In this document: positions 16,698-23,612 of the stretch, piece after piece | How positions within the stretch are numbered: the first letter of the stretch is position 1 | How the letters are laid out: each line of letters starts with the position of its first letter | Assembly: GCA_036387415.1 (NCBI GenBank) | Contig: DASVTU010000039.1 | Span: 1-64,000, forward strand | Origin: DASVTU01 sp036387415 | GTDB lineage: Bacteria; Acidobacteriota; Blastocatellia; Pyrinomonadales; Pyrinomonadaceae | Direction of reading: 5' to 3' | Length of the DNA stretch: 64,000 nucleotides | The notes under the pieces: generated by a model | Seen by the model: the letters and a program-made list of their open reading frames with translations, nothing else | Database searches by the model: none | What the model was told of the DNA's origin: nothing | Position numbers and translations under genes: made by a program

Positions 16698-17336
16698 TCA
16701 CTTGCGTCCTTTTTTGCCCGCGCCCTTTTTGCCAGCCGCGCTCTTGAGGGTCATTTTTGCGGCGTCCTTGTGGGTGCCGCGTTTCTTGGCGGAACTCTTT
16801 CCGGCGGCAGCGTTACGTCCTGTGCCGCCCGACTTGAGCGTCAACTCAGGTGACGATTTTCTCGCGGTCTTTCCGGCGGCTGTTTTCTTCGCAGCACTCT
16901 TACCCGCCGCACCTTGCTTGGTGGCAGCCGTCTTCGTTGCGCCACGCTTGGCCGTGCTCCGGGCTGTTGCGGGTCTGCGCTGCTCTTTGGAGTCGGCCTT
17001 TCGTGCCTGCCCCTTTGCTGCGGCTTTGGCGGCCTTCTTCGCCGCGCCTTTTTTACCCGACTGACCGACAGCCGTGCCGCCTTCGGACTGAGTTTGTTTC
17101 TCCTTCTTGCGTCTTACTTTCTCTTTCACGTCGGCCATCAACTGTTGGATTCTCTCGGCCTCCGTCTGTGGAGTTTGCACCTCGCCCTCGCGTTCTTGTT
17201 GCTGCTCCTGCTGCTGCGCGAAACGCTGCCGCTCCTCCTCTGTGATGGCTCCTTTATTCTGCGTAAACTCAAACTCGTTGAGATGTCCGCCGCCCACTTT
17301 GTACTGGTCTTGGTTCTCTTTCCAATCCTTTGGCAT
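16698..17336 (-). CDS. Histone-H1-like lysine/alanine-rich protein
   Basis: A 212-residue protein. The first 90 residues are Gln/Glu-rich and probably helical (EEERQRFAQQQEQQQERE). The remainder is a basic disordered tail of Lys-Ala repeats such as KKGAAKKAAKAAAKGQ and KSAAKKTAAGKTARK, resembling eukaryotic H1 tails and bacterial H1-like proteins. Likely role: nucleoid or RNA binding. Strong ribosome binding site AGAGGAGG upstream. Similar K-K-G-A-A-K-K-S-A-A stretches occur in the disordered insert of the RNase E/G protein in this window. Confidence 0.8.
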   Translation of the reverse strand: MPKDWKENQDQYKVGGGHLNEFEFTQNKGAITEEERQRFAQQQEQQQEREGEVQTPQTEAERIQQLMADVKEKVRRKKEKQTQSEGGTAVGQSGKKGAAKKAAKAAAKGQARKADSKEQRRPATARSTAKRGATKTAATKQGAAGKSAAKKTAAGKTARKSSPELTLKSGGTGRNAAAGKSSAKKRGTHKDAAKMTLKSAAGKKGAGKKGRK

Positions 17337-17381
17337 CGGCTTGCTTTCCTCCTCTAGTACGTGTGCATGAAAGACGCCTGC

Positions 17382-17411
17382 TTGACACGACGCGCGGCAT
17401 CTTCGTATAGT
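17382..17411 (+). promoter_or_regulatory. Promoter of tRNA-Thr (CGT)
   Basis: TTGACA (17382-17387), 18-bp spacer, TATAGT (17406-17411); the tRNA begins 15 bp further on. Confidence 0.8.
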
Positions 17412-17426
17412 TTTGGCTCCAACAAA

Positions 17427-17502
17427 GCCGCCTTAGCTCAGTTGGTAGAGCGTCTGATTCGTAATTAGAAGGTCGTCGGTTCAACTCCGACAGGCGGCTC
17501 CA
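17427..17502 (+). tRNA. tRNA-Thr (CGT)
   Basis: Acceptor GCCGCCT/AGGCGGC, anticodon stem TCTGA/TTAGA with one G-U pair, loop TTCGTAA (anticodon CGT), T loop TTCAACT; CCA encoded. Third threonine tRNA of the window, so GGT, TGT and CGT isoacceptors are all present. Confidence 0.95.
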
Positions 17503-17520
17503 TTAAATTTCAAAAACGCG

Positions 17521-17553
17521 CGGCCACCAACTCCGGTGGCCGTTGTTGTTTTC
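17521..17553 (+). terminator. Rho-independent terminator after tRNA-Thr
   Basis: CGGCCACC (17521-17528) pairs with GGTGGCCG (17535-17542), 6-nt loop, then TTGTTGTTTTC. Confidence 0.85.
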
Positions 17554-17729
17554 AAACGACCATGACAACAAACGCCGCTTCGAGCGACCGAAAACGGACA
17601 TGATTGTTGTTTCATCTCGCCGCAGAGTCTAACACATCAACCGTAACCCCGACGCAAGCAAACGAAGGCATAGACGTGCGACGCCGTGAGACGAGCGTTG
17701 TGTTGGGGTGTGTGGTGGTTGAGGCGCGC

Positions 17730-18077
17730 TTAGCGACGTTGCCGCGTGTTCTTTTCTTCGTCGGCGCGTGCGGTTGGCGGATTGGAAGATTGGGCGTGTG
17801 GCTCGACATCGCGCAGGAGTGCAACCGTGTCGCGGATGCGCCCGGCGAGATGTTCGATGGTTTCGACGCGGCGGCGTGCGCTGTCGCTTAGATTTTCGCG
17901 CAGGAGCAGTTGCGACTGGCCGAGCAGTCCGGTCAGAGGATTGTTGATTTCGTGTCGGACGCGTGCGGCGAGTTCGGCGACTTCCAGCAGTCGCGCCTCG
18001 TAGGCGGCGATTAAGCGACGCTCGTTTTCGTCCCCGTCCGGTTCGTTCCGGGCGAGGCGCAATTTGTCTTTGGTCAT
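17730..18077 (-). CDS. Histidine-kinase dimerisation (HisKA-like) stub without ATPase domain
   Basis: A 115-residue protein; this ATG has AAAGGGG upstream, while a longer reading adds 24 residues without features. A long helix around AARVRHEINNPLTGLLGQSQ carries the H-box of sensor kinases (phospho-acceptor His in HEINNPL), followed by the second helix of the dimerisation domain. There is no N, G1 or G2 box, so no catalytic ATPase domain; the C-terminus ends in a short charged tail. It is divergent from an NtrC-type regulator, which suggests a phosphotransfer or docking partner. Function inferred. Confidence 0.75.
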   Translation of the reverse strand: MTKDKLRLARNEPDGDENERRLIAAYEARLLEVAELAARVRHEINNPLTGLLGQSQLLLRENLSDSARRRVETIEHLAGRIRDTVALLRDVEPHAQSSNPPTARADEEKNTRQRR

Positions 18078-18256
18078 CGTGTGGCAACCCCTTTGTGAGT
18101 TTTTGAGGAAGCGACGCGTTGGAGCAGCGGCGGCCAATTCCCTACGCATCTAAGGATGGCGATTAACCTCCTCTCCATTGTGCGCCCGACCATATTCGGA
18201 GAGCAAGAATAAACTTCATTTCAAAACTTACCACCCGTGCACCGAAACACCGAGAC

Positions 18257-18348
18257 GGGCAAAAGGTAAAACGCAAAAGGCAAAAAGTATCTACGCGTCT
18301 TCATTTTCACCTTTCGCCTTTTTACTTTTTCCCTTTCGTCTTTGCGCC
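18257..18348. repeat. Heptamer-array hairpin, AGGCAAA family
   Basis: Left arm GGGCAAA, AGGTAAA, ACGCAAA, AGGCAAA then A-rich; right arm is pyrimidine-rich (TTTCACC, TTTCGCC, TTTTTAC, TTTCGTC, TTTGCGC), complementary to the left. Lies in the divergent gap upstream of the NtrC-type regulator. Confidence 0.85.
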
Positions 18349-18413
18349 TGATTCCGTCTTGAAACGGATTCCAAACGTCCGCGCGCGGGCGGCGGGCATG
18401 ATATGATTCGGGC

Positions 18414-19937
18414 GTGTCGAACGAACTCCAAGCCCTTGTGATTGACGACGAGCCGACGGTGCGCGATTTCGTCTCCGAGGTATTGCGCGAGGGCGGCTGG
18501 CAGGTTAGGGAAGCCGAGACCGCCGAGCATGCCTTCGAGATGCTGCGCGAACATCATTGGTCGCTCGTCTTCTGCGATGTCATGCTCGGCGGCGCAGACG
18601 GTTTCGCCGTCTTGCGTCGTTTTGCCGCGGAGCAACCGCGCGTCAAAGTGGTTTTGATGACGGGTCACGGTTCCGCCGTCGGTGCGCTGGATGCGACGGC
18701 CTTCGGTGCTTATGATTATCTACTCAAACCCTTCGGCCTTCACGAAGTACAAAAAATCTCCGACGCCGTACGCCTGCAAATCGAGCGACGCCGCGCACGT
18801 CGCCGCGACGCTGCGCGCGAGGAGGCCGCGCGTCCGCCCGTCTACACTTCCGACATCGACCTCGTCGGGCGCAGCAGCGCGTTTCTCGAAGTGATGAAAC
18901 TCGTCGGGCGCGTCGCGCCGACCAATCTGCCAGTCCTGATTACGGGCGAGAGCGGTACGGGCAAAGAACTCGTCGCACGCGCCATCCATCGTCGCAGCGC
19001 ACGCACCGCCAATGCTTTCGTCGCCGTCAATTGCGGCGCGATTCCTTCGGAGTTAATCGAATCCGAACTCTTCGGACATGTGCGCGGTTCGTTCACGGGC
19101 GCGGAGCGCGACCGTCGCGGGCTATGGGAGGAGGCCGACGGCGGCACGGTCTTTCTCGACGAAATCACCGAGACGACACACGGCTTTCAAGTCAAACTTC
19201 TGCGCGCTTTGCAGGAGGGTGAGATTCGACGCGTCGGGGCAAACCGCGTGCAGTACACGGACGTGCGCGTCATCGCGGCGACCAACCGCCACGTCGAAGA
19301 CGAGGTTGGCGCGGGACGTTTTCGTCAAGACCTTCTCTATCGACTCAACGCCGTCACCATCTACCTGCCGCCCCTGCGCGAACGACGCGAAGACATTCAA
19401 CCGCTCGCGCGTCGTTTCGCAGAACGCGTGCGCCCCGCAGGCGGCGACGCAGCGGTCACCTTCACGCCCGAAGCCGTCGAACTGCTCGAAGGCTACGATT
19501 GGCCGGGCAATATCCGCGAACTGGAAAACGCGGTGGTGCGTGCCGTCGCGCTCTGCGACCACCACGTCCGCCCCGAAGACCTCCCCGAACGTATTCGTCG
19601 CCACGCCTCCGAAGAAGACAGGACGGAAGCCGCGCCCGCTGCCATCAACGCAACTCTCGAAGAACCGTCGGCCACAACGGCGACATCAGCGACGGCGACA
19701 TCAACGACGGCTACATCAGCGACGACGGGCAACAACGCTGTCGCCGCGTCCTCCGCATCAACCGTTGAAGAATGGCCGCCGCTTGCCGAAATCGAAGGCC
19801 GCTACGTGCGCCGCGTCCTCGAACACACGCGCGGCAACAAACAGGCGGCGGCACGTCTCCTCGGCGTTGACCGCAAAACCCTCCAACGCATGATTCAACG
19901 CCACCATCTCGAAACCAAAAACCGCTCAGATTCCTAA
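18414..19937 (+). CDS. Sigma-54-dependent response regulator (NtrC family)
   Basis: A 507-residue activator of three parts. The receiver domain (about 7-120) has acidic pocket D11-D12, phospho-acceptor D55 (FCDVML) and the conserved Lys of YLLKPFG. The AAA+ domain (about 145-380) has Walker A GESGTGKE, a sigma-54 contact loop GSFTGA (Ser for the usual Ala) near residue 224, and GGTVFLDEI. A Thr/Ala-rich linker (TSATATSTTATSATT) leads to a C-terminal Fis-type helix-turn-helix (NKQAAARLLGVDRKTLQRMI). The start is a GTG without a clear ribosome binding site. No complete sensor kinase is nearby; a HisKA stub is divergent. Confidence 0.95.
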   Translation: MSNELQALVIDDEPTVRDFVSEVLREGGWQVREAETAEHAFEMLREHHWSLVFCDVMLGGADGFAVLRRFAAEQPRVKVVLMTGHGSAVGALDATAFGAYDYLLKPFGLHEVQKISDAVRLQIERRRARRRDAAREEAARPPVYTSDIDLVGRSSAFLEVMKLVGRVAPTNLPVLITGESGTGKELVARAIHRRSARTANAFVAVNCGAIPSELIESELFGHVRGSFTGAERDRRGLWEEADGGTVFLDEITETTHGFQVKLLRALQEGEIRRVGANRVQYTDVRVIAATNRHVEDEVGAGRFRQDLLYRLNAVTIYLPPLRERREDIQPLARRFAERVRPAGGDAAVTFTPEAVELLEGYDWPGNIRELENAVVRAVALCDHHVRPEDLPERIRRHASEEDRTEAAPAAINATLEEPSATTATSATATSTTATSATTGNNAVAASSASTVEEWPPLAEIEGRYVRRVLEHTRGNKQAAARLLGVDRKTLQRMIQRHHLETKNRSDS

Positions 19938-20009
19938 ACCAGACCTCGCTCCCTTTTACTGCGTCAGAAAATTTATCCGCCCGCCCACGACGCGCACACA
20001 ACCGCCGGA

Positions 20010-20039
20010 CTTGACAGAGACGCGGCGAATGAGAAAAAC
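20010..20039 (+). promoter_or_regulatory. Candidate promoter of tRNA-Gln
   Basis: TTGACA (20010-20015) with a weak -10, AAAACT, 18 bp downstream (20034-20039), 12 bp before the tRNA. Confidence 0.45.
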
Positions 20040-20051
20040 TGTAAGCCTCTT

Positions 20052-20122
20052 TGGGAGATGGTGAAATGGCATCACACCTGACTCTGGATCAGGCTTTCTA
20101 GGTTCGAGTCCTAGTCTCCCAG
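20052..20122 (+). tRNA. tRNA-Gln (CTG)
   Basis: Acceptor TGGGAGA/TCTCCCA, anticodon stem CCTGA/TCAGG, loop CTCTGGA (anticodon CTG), T loop TTCGAGT; discriminator G, no CCA encoded. Confidence 0.93.
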
Positions 20123-20132
20123 TTACTTTCGA

Positions 20133-20168
20133 GGGTTCTGAAACTTCAAACTTTCAGAACCCTTTCTC
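20133..20168 (+). terminator. Rho-independent terminator after tRNA-Gln
   Basis: GGGTTCTGAAA (20133-20143) pairs with TTTCAGAACCC (20152-20162), 8-nt loop, then TTTCTCGTT. Confidence 0.85.
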
Positions 20169-20652
20169 GTTGGCGGCAAACACCTGCGAGGATGCGATTT
20201 CGGCTCGTCGCGCTTGATGAATCACGCAAAAGCCATGCTGTTTCAAGTCAGTGCGAAGACTGCGAACAGTTGCGTCTGCGCTTCGGTGGGTGTCGTGTTT
20301 CGGGTCAGTTTGGAGTCAGTTTGACTATGCCGGAAAGAGGCGAAAATGGCGGGAGATTCGCGTGTTTTTGTCAGAATCGACATACAACCAAAAGGCTCTT
20401 TATCGAATCTTATATGCTCGTTTGACAAACTTCCCTCTGGACATTCACAATAGCAATTGAAGATTGGCTTGCTCGTCGTCTTCATGCCATTCAGGCGCGT
20501 AAAAGAAACAAAACTTGATAGCGTTGACGTTTGAAATTAGCGAGTTAATTTGAACGTCCGGGTTTTTCTGAATAGTGCCGTCCCCCATTCATTTCACGTC
20601 ATCAATAACCGACGCTGACCAAAAGGGCGTCCGAGTCTTTGGAGGGTATCCT
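20169..20652. other. Intergenic region, no convincing gene
   Basis: A 77-residue open frame at 20192-20425 has no ribosome binding site, motif or hydrophobic pattern, so I do not call it. TTGACA at 20422-20427 with CACAAT 18 bp later could be the promoter of the phosphatase gene at 20653, giving a roughly 190-nt leader. Confidence 0.4.
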
Positions 20653-21300
20653 ATGAGCTTTAACCGTTCCCCCCTACGCACCGGCATCGCAACCCTAGTC
20701 ACAATCTTCGCTTGGACAATCCTCGCCGTCGCGCAAGAGCAGGCAGTGCCGTCGCAGCAGCAGGATGTCGCCTCAAAAATCCGCATCAAAAACTTCGGGC
20801 AGATGGACCAGCGTTTCTATCGCGGCGGACAGCCCAAAGAACAAGATTACAAAGACCTCGCCGCCATCGGCATCGCGACCGTGATTGACCTCCGCGACGA
20901 CCCGACCGAATACGAGAAGCGGGAAGTGGAAGCTGCCGGAATGCGCTACGTGCACATGCCGATGATTGCCAAAAAATATCCCGAACAACAACAGGTCGAA
21001 GCTTTCCTCAAACTCGCCAACGACCCCGCGACGGGCAAGTTTTTTGTTCACTGCGCGGGCGGACGACATCGGACAGGCGCGATGGGCGCGGTTTATCGCT
21101 TCACAAATTACGGCTGGAATTTCGATCAGGTTTACAAAGAGATGAAGCAGTACGACTTCTACACGCGCTTCGGACACGGCGACTTCAAGAAGTTCGTCGA
21201 AGACTACTGGACACGTATCCAGACGCACAGCGCATCCAATACTCCCATCTCCACCGCAGACGCGTCAGCTGCCGCAACGGCGTTGCACGCCAATCAATAA
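20653..21300 (+). CDS. Secreted dual-specificity / tyrosine-type phosphatase
   Basis: A 215-residue protein. The N-terminal signal (TLVTIFAWTILAVAQ) supports export; this ATG follows GGAGGG. The core has FYRGGQP and ATVIDLRDD, typical of DSP-PTPases, and the phosphate loop HCAGGRHRTG with nucleophile C134 and R140 (C-x5-R). The family removes phosphate from proteins or other phospho-substrates; with a signal peptide the substrate should be periplasmic or extracellular. A secreted kinase-like protein is encoded about 1.2 kb downstream on the other strand, so a pair is conceivable. Terminator follows. Confidence 0.85.
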   Translation: MSFNRSPLRTGIATLVTIFAWTILAVAQEQAVPSQQQDVASKIRIKNFGQMDQRFYRGGQPKEQDYKDLAAIGIATVIDLRDDPTEYEKREVEAAGMRYVHMPMIAKKYPEQQQVEAFLKLANDPATGKFFVHCAGGRHRTGAMGAVYRFTNYGWNFDQVYKEMKQYDFYTRFGHGDFKKFVEDYWTRIQTHSASNTPISTADASAAATALHANQ

Positions 21301-21331
21301 GCACGACCCTTACCCTTCAAAAACAAACGTT

Positions 21332-21368
21332 AAGGCCGCTCCAAACATCGAGCGGCCTTTCTTGTTTT
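21332..21368 (+). terminator. Rho-independent terminator
   Basis: AAGGCCGCTC (21332-21341) pairs with GAGCGGCCTT (21350-21359), 8-nt loop, followed by TCTTGTTTTC. Confidence 0.88.
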
Positions 21369-21458
21369 CGTCAAACCCCGCTGCCTGCCCGACCAAAATC
21401 CGTTCGATTCAAAACAGATTCTTGCACTCAAGCGTCACGCGTCGGTTTCAGTAAAAAA

Positions 21459-22466
21459 TTACGTGTAGATGGACGGAACCTTTTTCTGGCTCCAGACGAT
21501 GCTGTCGATGTTTTCGGGGTCGAGGGAGAATATCTCGCGGCTCAAGGTGTCGGTGCTGGTCAGGAGACTGACGTTGACGTGATAGACGATTCTTCCCATC
21601 GGCTCGTCGGCGTCTTCACGGTCAATCTCGCGGAGTTCAAAGTTGAGACGATGTTTTCTCAAGATGCGACGGAGAATCCGATTGGTGCCGTCAACCTGCC
21701 GCGTCGTAATCGTTATCTCCATCGAACGAAATGCCTGCGAGGGTTCGTAGTATTCGAGCACCCAGAGCACGACAAGCACAAACAGGCAGAGCACGACCGC
21801 CACTTCCCAGTGTCCGACGCCCGTCGCAAGTCCGATGGCAAGACTTACGAGAAGCACCGTAATCTCTTTCGGGTCGCTGATGTTGGTGCGGAAACGAACG
21901 AGCGAAGCGGCGGCGAAGATGCCGAAGGCGCGTGCCGCGCTATCGCCGACGACCATCATCAAAGCGGACGCCACGACGGCGAGCAATATCTGCGTCTGCG
22001 CCACGTAGGGGTTGCGTTGAAACATCGACGTGCGTTTGCGCGGGCGGTAAGCCAAGAGCGTCGCCAACAACACCGCCAACACGAACCGCACGGTTATCCT
22101 CGCCGCAATCAATCCCCAATTCTCGTCCGCGCCTTGCACCGGAGCGGCCTCCCCACCGTCAAAAAGCTGCGAGAAGAAAGACTCGCCTCCACGCCGTGCG
22201 GGCGCGGTCTGAGCGGCTTGTGTCTGTGTCGGCTCGTCGGACGGCGGGCTGACGGGTAGCGGCGCGTCATCGCGCGCACGCACGTCGGTTGTGGGTGGAG
22301 TGGAGTCGGCGTTCTGCGAATCGTCGGCGCGCTGCTGTGCGGCGACGTTTGATTCTTGCGTCGCGAGTCTGTCCGCGCGGCGACCGGAGAGGTAATAAGA
22401 GGCCCATCCACTGATAGCGAGGACGAGCACGAAGGTCACGATGAGAACAATGGTTTGTTTCTTCAT
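21459..22466 (-). CDS. DUF4956-type membrane protein
   Basis: A 335-residue protein with one N-terminal membrane segment (about 5-28), a disordered Thr/Pro/Gln-rich stretch (35-95) and a cluster of membrane helices (about 120-240). The key block AFGIFAAASLVRFRTNISDP, followed by KEITVLLVSLAIGLATGVGH, is the DUF4956 signature. A cytosolic C-terminal domain of about 95 residues follows. DUF4956 proteins are often encoded beside polyphosphate polymerases of the VTC type and CotH-like kinases; here the neighbours are ppk1 and a kinase-like secreted protein, with 56- and 58-bp gaps. Function unknown. Confidence 0.8.
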   Translation of the reverse strand: MKKQTIVLIVTFVLVLAISGWASYYLSGRRADRLATQESNVAAQQRADDSQNADSTPPTTDVRARDDAPLPVSPPSDEPTQTQAAQTAPARRGGESFFSQLFDGGEAAPVQGADENWGLIAARITVRFVLAVLLATLLAYRPRKRTSMFQRNPYVAQTQILLAVVASALMMVVGDSAARAFGIFAAASLVRFRTNISDPKEITVLLVSLAIGLATGVGHWEVAVVLCLFVLVVLWVLEYYEPSQAFRSMEITITTRQVDGTNRILRRILRKHRLNFELREIDREDADEPMGRIVYHVNVSLLTSTDTLSREIFSLDPENIDSIVWSQKKVPSIYT

Positions 22467-22522
22467 GCCGCGATGTCGATTCGATTGTCCCTGTGCTTAA
22501 AGTTTGACGGACGACTCTGACA

Positions 22523-23554
22523 CTACTGCTGCTGTCCGACCATTCTCGCCCTCGACGGAAGTTCGACCAGTTCTCTGGTTCTCGCGCGGACGGCATCCGT
22601 CAGAATGCTTACTTCGGCGGGCGTGTAGTTGGCGGCGCGGAAGGCATCGCCGATTTGCTGTTCACTCAATCGCGCAAGCAGGGTGCCGAGCCACTTGGCT
22701 TCCTCGACGCGGATGTCGTCGAACAAGTCCTGAGCCTTTCCGCCGTAGTAGAAGAAAACATTCTCGCCTTTGACATCTTCGATGAACGACGATTTGCGGT
22801 AGTCTTCAGGGTTATTCCGGCTGCGCGTCAATCGCCAGACGAGGGGCGCGCCGCCGCCAGTCTTACCAAAGGTCGCACCGAGGTCGCTGATAACGTAGCG
22901 CGCTTCGTATTGTCCCGTCTGGTCGCTTCTCACCTGAAAGATTTTGTTGTTCTCGTCTTTTATGTCCCAGTTGTTGAGGAGCGCCATCATGACAATTAAC
23001 CCCTGCAACTCTTTGGTGCCGACGAAAGGGTTCTCTTTCCACGTCCAAGGGTCGAGACGTTCGACGTATTTGGGTCGCGCCTCGAAACGAACGTTGGCGA
23101 AGCCGCCGCCCTCGCACGTCTCATCCTTCTTGTCGGGCTTGGGCGCGCCTTCGATGCGAACACACGGGACGAGATAGTTGATTTCCGTATGGTAGCCGAT
23201 AGCCCACACCAGTCGCACGGCTGCTGTCTCCGATTGCGACTCTCTGCCGAGCTTCGCCACCCATTCATGGTTCGACCCGTCGCGCACGCGAAACTTCTTC
23301 GACCAACCACCCTCCTCCTGCTTGATGAAAGTTACTTTTCGCAGGTCGGGCTTCATGGCTTCGCCGCCCGGCCCCAAAAGGAGGTCGCGCGATTCGAGGT
23401 CGGTCGGCTCCACCCACAAGACCGGGGTGCCTTTCGGCGCGGGTTTCTGCTTCTTCTTTTTTTTCTCTTCCTGAGCAAACGACGATGACGTGAAACTCAA
23501 AATCAGAATGATTGCGACAACGAATGATGCGTGCAGACGTTTGTGTCGAAACAT
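22523..23554 (-). CDS. Secreted protein with kinase-like features
   Basis: A 343-residue protein with a signal peptide (VVAIILILSFTSSSFAQ) then a Lys-rich stretch. The central part reads like an atypical kinase: a beta-strand with Lys in EWVAKLG, a helix with Glu (SETAAVRLVWAIGY), a catalytic-loop-like NNWDIKDENN and a metal-loop-like ISDLGATFG. These resemble the layout of HipA/PI3K-type or CotH-type kinases, but I cannot assign a named family. Encoded between ppk1 and the DUF4956 gene in one probable operon. ATP-dependent activity outside the cytoplasm is unproven; kinase assignment is inference. Confidence 0.6.
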   Translation of the reverse strand: MFRHKRLHASFVVAIILILSFTSSSFAQEEKKKKKQKPAPKGTPVLWVEPTDLESRDLLLGPGGEAMKPDLRKVTFIKQEEGGWSKKFRVRDGSNHEWVAKLGRESQSETAAVRLVWAIGYHTEINYLVPCVRIEGAPKPDKKDETCEGGGFANVRFEARPKYVERLDPWTWKENPFVGTKELQGLIVMMALLNNWDIKDENNKIFQVRSDQTGQYEARYVISDLGATFGKTGGGAPLVWRLTRSRNNPEDYRKSSFIEDVKGENVFFYYGGKAQDLFDDIRVEEAKWLGTLLARLSEQQIGDAFRAANYTPAEVSILTDAVRARTRELVELPSRARMVGQQQ

Positions 23555-23612
23555 AGTTATCCTCTCAAAAACGTGTGGCCTTGACTCTCAAAATTCATCA
23601 GAACATTTGGCG

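Noticed and set aside
20192..20425. Small gene of 77 codons after tRNA-Gln
   Set aside because: No ribosome binding site, hydrophobic pattern or motif; composition does not resemble neighbouring genes.
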